From positions 1,809,001 to 1,873,000 of the forward strand of contig JAKOON010000011.1 in NCBI GenBank assembly GCA_022577435.1: a stretch of 64,000 bases of DNA. Direction: 5' to 3'. Positions 55,801 through 62,600 of this stretch are shown here, in pieces. The position numbers and the translations under genes are program-made. The number at the start of each line of letters is the position of its first letter. The stretch's first letter is position 1. This DNA is from Embiotoca jacksoni. Its lineage: Eukaryota > Chordata > Actinopteri > Embiotocidae. The notes beneath the pieces are model-generated. The model made no database searches and was not told where the DNA came from. It worked only from the letters and a program-made list of their open reading frames with translations.

Positions 55801-56546
55801 CAAAACTATTAATCATTAATGTGCTGCTGTAACAGCCTCCTCTCGACTGGGAAGACCTCCCACAGGTTTTTTTGGAGCCTGGCTGCTGGGATTTGCTCCT
55901 ATTGAGACATGTGAGCACAAATGAGGTAAAACAATGATGATAGGAGAGAAGACCTGAGACCTGGGTTTGCAGTGAGTGAGGTGTTGGATGTGGGTGAGGT
56001 CAGACCTGGGCTTGTGCACACGGGGTTTTATTATGTTGAACCAGAAATGTTATTGTTTTCTGTCATATTTAGGTTTCCCTCAACTAGTATTCACGGGTCA
56101 AGTCCAAACATTCAAACGTATGTAGACATGGGGTTTATATACTCTTTGTCATACAACATGTGTGTGTATATATATCAGCAGGCATGCTGACAGAGATAGC
56201 AGTTGACTCCAGAAATAGTGAATGATTTATTGAAAAGCATCCTACGTATTTTATGTGTTTAATTAATGAAAGCATGTTTAGGCAGTTATCTATACTCATT
56301 ATACGATTTGTTGTTTAGTTGGTTATTTCCGTGACTGAAGTTTCTTTGTCACAAAATGGCTTAAAAACGGATTTTTTTTTTGTGTTCTAAAATATCAATG
56401 TCAATATCGACCTCAAAAATGGGAGCAGGTACACATGCATACAATACACACAGCGAATACGAACATGAAGAGCATGTAGACGATGAGGATGTTGAGAACG
56501 TTCTTCAGCGAGTTGACGACACAGTCGAACATGGCCTGCAAAGTAT

Positions 56547-56614
<68 letters not shown>

Positions 56615-59600
56615 ACACTTGTGCACATATCGTTGGATCTGCACTGTTATTTGGGCAGACGGTCGCTGCTGTAACAATGTGCTCCACATCCTCTCCTCAT
56701 CTTTGCCGACCCTTTCTTCTTCCTTTGTCTTCTCTTCCTTCATGTAGTTTTTATTCCCAAACACATTTCCTCCCCTTTTGTTCCTCAGACCGGTTTGCAT
56801 GGTGTATTGCATGCTGTTACATTATGGTTGTTAATAAAAAAAATTCTTCTTCAATTCTTTTAAAATTACAGAAATTAAGACATTTCATTTCAATTTTTTC
56901 ATAGTTTAACCGGAATATTGGATATACAGTGGGTACGGAAAGTATTCAGACCCCTTTAAATGTTTCACTCTTTGTTTCATTGCAGCCATTTGCTAAAATC
57001 AAAAAAGTTCATTTTATTTCTCATTAATGTACACTCAGCACCCCATCTTGACAGAAAAAAACAGAAATGTAGAAATTTGTGCAAATTTATTAAAAAAGAA
57101 AAACTGAAATATCACAAGGTCATAAGTATTCAGACCCTTTGCTCAGTATTGAGTAGAAGCACCCTTTTGAGCTAGTACAGCCATGAGTCTTCTTGGGAAT
57201 GATGCAACAAGCTTTTCACACCTGGATTTGCGGATCCTCTGCCATTCTTCCTTGCAGATCCTCTCCAGTTCTGTCAGGTTGGATGGTGAACGTTGGTGGA
57301 CAGCCATTTTCAGGTCTCTCCAGAGATGCTCAATTGGGTTTAGGTGAGGGCTCTAGCTGGGCCAGTCAAGAATGGTCACAGAGTTGTTCCGAAGCCACTC
57401 CTTTGTTATTTTAGCTGTGTGCTTAGGGTCATTGTCTTGTTGGAAGGTGAACCTTCGGCCCAGTCTGAGGTCCAGAGCACTCTGGAAGAGGTTTTCTTCC
57501 AGGATATCTCTGTACTTGGCCGCATTCATCTTTCCTTCAATTGCAACCAGTCGTCCTGTCCCTGCAGCTGAAAAACAACCCCATAGCATGATGCTGCCAC
57601 CACCATGTTTCACTGTTGGGATTGTATTGGGCAGGTGATGAGCAGTGCCTGGTTTTCTCCACACATACCGCTTAGAATTAACGCCAAAAAGTTCAATCTT
57701 GGTCTCATCAGACCAGAGAATCTTATTTCTCATAGTCTGGGAGTCCTTCATGTGTTTTTTGGCAAACTCTATGCGGGCTTTCATATGTCTTGCACTGAGG
57801 AGAGGCTTCCGTCGGGCCACTCTGCCATAAAGCCCCGACTGGTGGAGGGCTGCAGTGATAGTTGACTTTGTGGAACTTTCTCCCATCTCCCTACTGCATC
57901 TCTGGAGCTCAGCCACAGTGATCTTTGGGTTCTTCTTTACCTCTCTCACCAAGGCTCTTCTCCCACGATTGCTCAGTTTGGCTGGACGGCCAGGTCTAGG
58001 AAGAGTTCTGGTCGTCCCAAACCTCTTCCATTTAAGGATTATGGAGGCCACTGTGCTCTTAGGAACCTTGAGTGCTACAGACATTATGTTGTAACCTTGG
58101 CCAGATCTGTGCCTTGCCACAATTCTGTCTCTGAGCTCCTTGGACAGTTCCTTCGACCTCATGATTCTCATTTGCTCTGACATGCACTGTGAGCTGTAAG
58201 GTCTTATATAGACAGGTGTGTGCCTTTCATAATCAAGTCCAATCAGTTTAATTAAACACAGCTGGACTCCAATGAAGGAGTAGAACCATCTCAAAGAGGA
58301 TCAGAAGAAATGGACAGCATGTGAGTTAAATATGAGTGTCACAGCAAAGGGTCTGAATACTTATGACCATGTGATATTTCAGTTTTTCTTTTTTAATAAA
58401 TTTGCACAAATTTCTACATTTCTGTTTTTTTCTGTCAAGATGGGGTGCTTAGTGTACATTAATGAGAAATAAAATGAACTTTTTTGATTTCAGCAAATGG
58501 CTGCAATGAAACAAAGAGTAAAAAATGTAAAGGGGTCTGAATACTTTCCGTACCCACTGTATAGTAGAACTGTTTTTGAAAACATTCAGTTGAACCTGGC
58601 ATCGTTGTATAATTCCTGCATGCATCTTATTTCACTGTGACATGCTTACTTTGTGAGGATTGTTCCGTCTGTCAAGCTCTGTTCCTCAAAACTGCCTTCA
58701 TACACCTTGATATCAAAAGATATCCAAGATGGAATTAAATATTGATATTTGATTTGTACATTTATAAATGGACTATTTAATATATATCCTTAATTTTCAA
58801 ATAACAGTCCTCTTGTGTTTTGACAGGCTTTCAACAAGAAACCAACATTGGTACCCATTCAAGAAAAAGAAAAATAATTCCATTACAATTAAGTAATTAG
58901 AAGTAAAAGGTGTTTTTAGTTAAAGACTGAAATAACTCTCAAACGCAAAAGATACTATTTGTGTGTCCTTGTTTGTTAATGTGCATATGTGTGCATAATG
59001 TTGTACATAGTCTATGATTAGTGACAACTTGAAAGCATCAAAGGTGGACCGAAGATCACAAAGAACTTCAGTGGCATAAATTGATTTTTAATTAATTGTG
59101 GTGAACATACAGTACACAGGTAATTTCTGTGGCCCGAGAATAGAGCCCTGTGGTAAACCCAACTACTGAGGGCCGAAGGGTTTGATTTAACAGAATTTGA
59201 TCTGGCCCCAACAATCTGTAGTTTTCCCTGTGAGGTCACTGTGAAACCAAGTGAGCGATACTATGTTGAGCTAAGGCAGATTTTGGTTTCATGTAGAAGT
59301 GACAGAGGAACATTTGAGCAGAGTTGAATTTGAAGCGGGCGAAATTACCAGCATCTGTTCTCAAATATTTAGAATCCAGTTCATAATGTGGCTGTTTTTC
59401 ATGTCTTTTTGGCTCGATACATCAAATTGATTGATTTTCACAATTTCACCCAAACTTGTTTTGCATTTTGCCATACATTTTAATCCTTCCCTCTTCTACC
59501 CATTCCCAACTAATTCTTGTACCTGCCTTATAAAATGATGAACACTAGCAGCGCAGGCTATTTTTAGTTGAATGACCAACCCATCTTTACGCATCTCTGT

Positions 59601-62600
59601 GTCATTCTCTCATTGTCTTCTTCAGTTTCAAGACCACGGATTCAGGTTTTGGCAGGTTTGTTGGGTCATTTTGGGGGCTTTCTGCAAAGATTTAGATTCT
59701 TTGTGTTTAATTTGTGCATGTGTGATGAAAATAGATATGATATTAAGCCAGACCCTACTGTTAACTTTATGAGATATCACAAAACAAACTTATGGTGGTA
59801 TGTGTGCTCATACAATTCCAGTAAGCACGATACTTTCAGTTTTGTGTAAACCCAGTAGTGCTGGGTTGAGATGGCACAATTCACTTTGGATCCAAGATAA
59901 TAGATACTCAGATTAATTGATCATCAATCATTTTATTTATCCTCTTATATATACTTGTAACAAAAAGTAGTTTTAGAAGTTAGCATGTTACCATATTAAG
60001 TTAGCATGTATATCTCTAAATAAATAAGATAAAGATAATTAAACTAACAATATAGTGACAAGTCTTTTTAGTTGTAGAGACTAAATCTCCCTCCATTCAT
60101 TCATTTATTCATTCATTCAGTGACAGTATGTCATGTTTGTTTGTGTTTTCTGTCTTTGTCTTTGCCCCACGTTGAACTTTCCACTCAGGTGTGCTGTTGT
60201 GTTGAGCCCAAAGCAGACTGACACTGTAGGATGCATGTCAAGATGAACATCTGTTCTCGACTCTGTAACAACCTGCTTCACACACATCACTATAGTTTTG
60301 AGGTGATGAAGCATGGGCACCCTAGAAAAGCAGCATTTTACTCCCCGGCTTGACATAACCAGGCTGCCTTGATTTTTCTCCCTTGTCATCTCACACTTCT
60401 TCTGTGATGTTCCAGCTCACAGATGACGAAGGAGAAAATCTCAGTTTAAAAAAGATCATTTAGAAAATTCATTAATCTAGGCACCACTCCATTTTTTATT
60501 TATTTGCTTGATATTAGGTCAATATGACATGTGGATTTGTTGATCTGCTGCATGGCTGTGTGCACTATTTGTGCATACAACATGTTAAATGATGCAGCCC
60601 TGAGCTGCAGAGGCAGTGTGTTTTGGACTTGAAAGTCGGAGCTGTGGCTCCCTGTTGACTAGTGTTTCTTGCTGTTGCATGTTTCTGACCCTGTCCTTCT
60701 GTCCCACGATCAATAGAAAACAACCCCTGTCATCTCTGAGTACACTAGTCTCTCCCTGTAGGTGTGAAGAAACCCGAAAACCCAATCCTATACTTGTATT
60801 GTACTTCTGTCTTTGTGAGGACAGATGTGAGTCTTAGACATCTTCACCCGGGACAAGTAGCCAGTCCATCAAGGCCAATACAGACGGACAGACGACCATA
60901 CACATTTACATTCAAACCTACGTCTAATTCAGATTTAGCAATTAACATGTCTTTGGACTGTGGGAGGAGGTTGACAGTGCTAACCACTGCACCATTATGC
61001 CGCCCTTTCACCTCAAGTAATGATGTTAAATATATTGACAGCTTAGAAAATAAGACCTCAGAAATATTAGATAAAACAACAACAATAAGACCCAAGTTGT
61101 AATGAACTGTATTTACCCTTCTAGATTAGGGGTCAGGGGATATGTTATGTATTTGAGGGTCCTCACAAGCATAGAAGTACAAATGTGTGTGTTGTGTGCA
61201 GTGGAGGATTCAAGGGGGAAAGAAGAAACTGGTGCAGGTGTGTCTGCAGGCTTAACTGTGTCTGTTGGTGCTATCATGTTTCTCAGGACCAGAAACATGT
61301 ACTGTCCATCAAGCTTTTAACATTAATCCAAGTGCTTTTCCTGAACTGCAGGTAGACCGCCGTAACACCTGACCGAAACAACATTTTTGTTTTCTGCTTT
61401 TCCTTGTGATGTTCCTCTTTGTGATGCCGTTCTTGTGATTCTTCTTCCAGGTTTAACTTTGAAGATGAGACTCCAACAACAAACTTTGATACATTCCCAG
61501 CAGCCATCCTCACTGTGTTTCAGGTAACACACAAACCGGCACATGTTCTGAGTAAATGAGAGAATACTGACATCACAGAAAAAGAAAGTTTCTTATCAGT
61601 CATTTTAATTAGAGCGAATGGCTGGTCTGTGGAGCTCCTGTGCCCTAATGAGCTCACTGATAATCCTCCAATTAGTCTGTGCTCATAACCCTTCACTTTG
61701 TAAGGTAATTTAATTCTGCACGGCGTCAGATTTGCACGTTGCTTTATAACCTGCCTGCGTCCCCAGCCTCACACCGACTCTCTGGTCTCCCTCAGATTCT
61801 GACTGGTGAGGACTGGAATGCCGTCATGTACCACGGCATCGAGTCTCAAGGAGGTGTTCGCCGCGGCATGTTCTCCTCCATCTACTTCATCGTCCTCACG
61901 CTCTTTGGAAACTGTATCCTCTCTGACATCCTGACAACTAAAGTGTGCTGAGTCAGAAGAAGTAGGATCGAGATGTGAAAATGGTCTTAGGTTGAAAATG
62001 GATTTAATTCTTACAAGGTGCCAATAACTCCTACATTTGTGTTCTTGGGTTGCATTGAAGAAAAATAGTGTCCATCTAAACACACTCAAAATCTAGAAGG
62101 GCATCTCCTTGGACTTGATGATACTTAATTTTGCTTTTGATATTCAGACCTTAAATGCTCAAAATTCAGTTGGAATTAAACATTTGGTCTGAACATTATG
62201 GAAGCCAGATACCTCCTATAAAACTAGCTGCTTATCAGTATGGGGCAGGACAAACAACATATCAACAGTTTAGTTTATTGAGTGGTGGAACAATTTTTTT
62301 TTTTCTGAACTAGACACATTAGAGTTCAGAGTTTTTCTCCTGGGAGCATGAATGTGCTCATGGAAAACAGTATCGTCAGTGTATGCATGACTCAGCACAT
62401 CATCTGATTAGCTGAGGAACATAAAGTTTGAATTATGACGGCAGACATTAGTTCAATGTGAAAGATCATCACTGATTCAAGGCTGTGTAAGGTTGGCCCT
62501 GCAGAGAGAGTATGAGCGTTCTTTTGCATCCTGCAAAATGACAGTCAAAACATCTTTTAATTTCTGCAGTCTTTCAATAAGCTCAGTGTCAGGAATAAGC

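Larger units (their letters stand above)
56927..58559 (-). mobile_element. Tc1-like transposon with full-length TIRs (1633 bp)
   Basis: This is a complete Tc1/mariner element with ends CAGTGGGTACGGAAAG and their inverse. It is flanked by TA on both sides (56925-56926 and 58560-58561), the expected target duplication. The terminal inverted repeats are about 216 bp and nearly identical. They carry an outer and an inner copy of the motif aagtattcagaccc, the IR/DR arrangement of fish Tc1 elements. A single transposase frame on the minus strand fills the interior and has one premature stop. Low divergence between the TIRs suggests a fairly recent insertion in intron 14. Confidence 0.93.
50807..61450 (+). 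other. cacna1b: Intron between exons 14 and 15 (10.6 kb)
   Basis: Contains the pyrimidine array, the repeat copy at 52175, GC-richer blocks at 51075-51300 and 53040-53220, the antisense IIIS5 fragment, the Tc1 element and the antisense SINE. Exon 14 joins exon 15 directly in frame, so no sense exon is missing. Confidence 0.9.

Noticed and set aside
58184..58294. N-terminal 37-residue extension of the Tc1 transposase frame
   Set aside because: Family proteins start near the RSKELSKELRDRIV segment. The upstream part is not similar to Tc1 transposases.
61914..61951. Frame extension after LTLFGN to a stop (CILSDILTTKV...)
   Set aside because: Read-through past a GT donor. Splicing to 63874 restores the conserved YTLLNVFLAIAVDNL.
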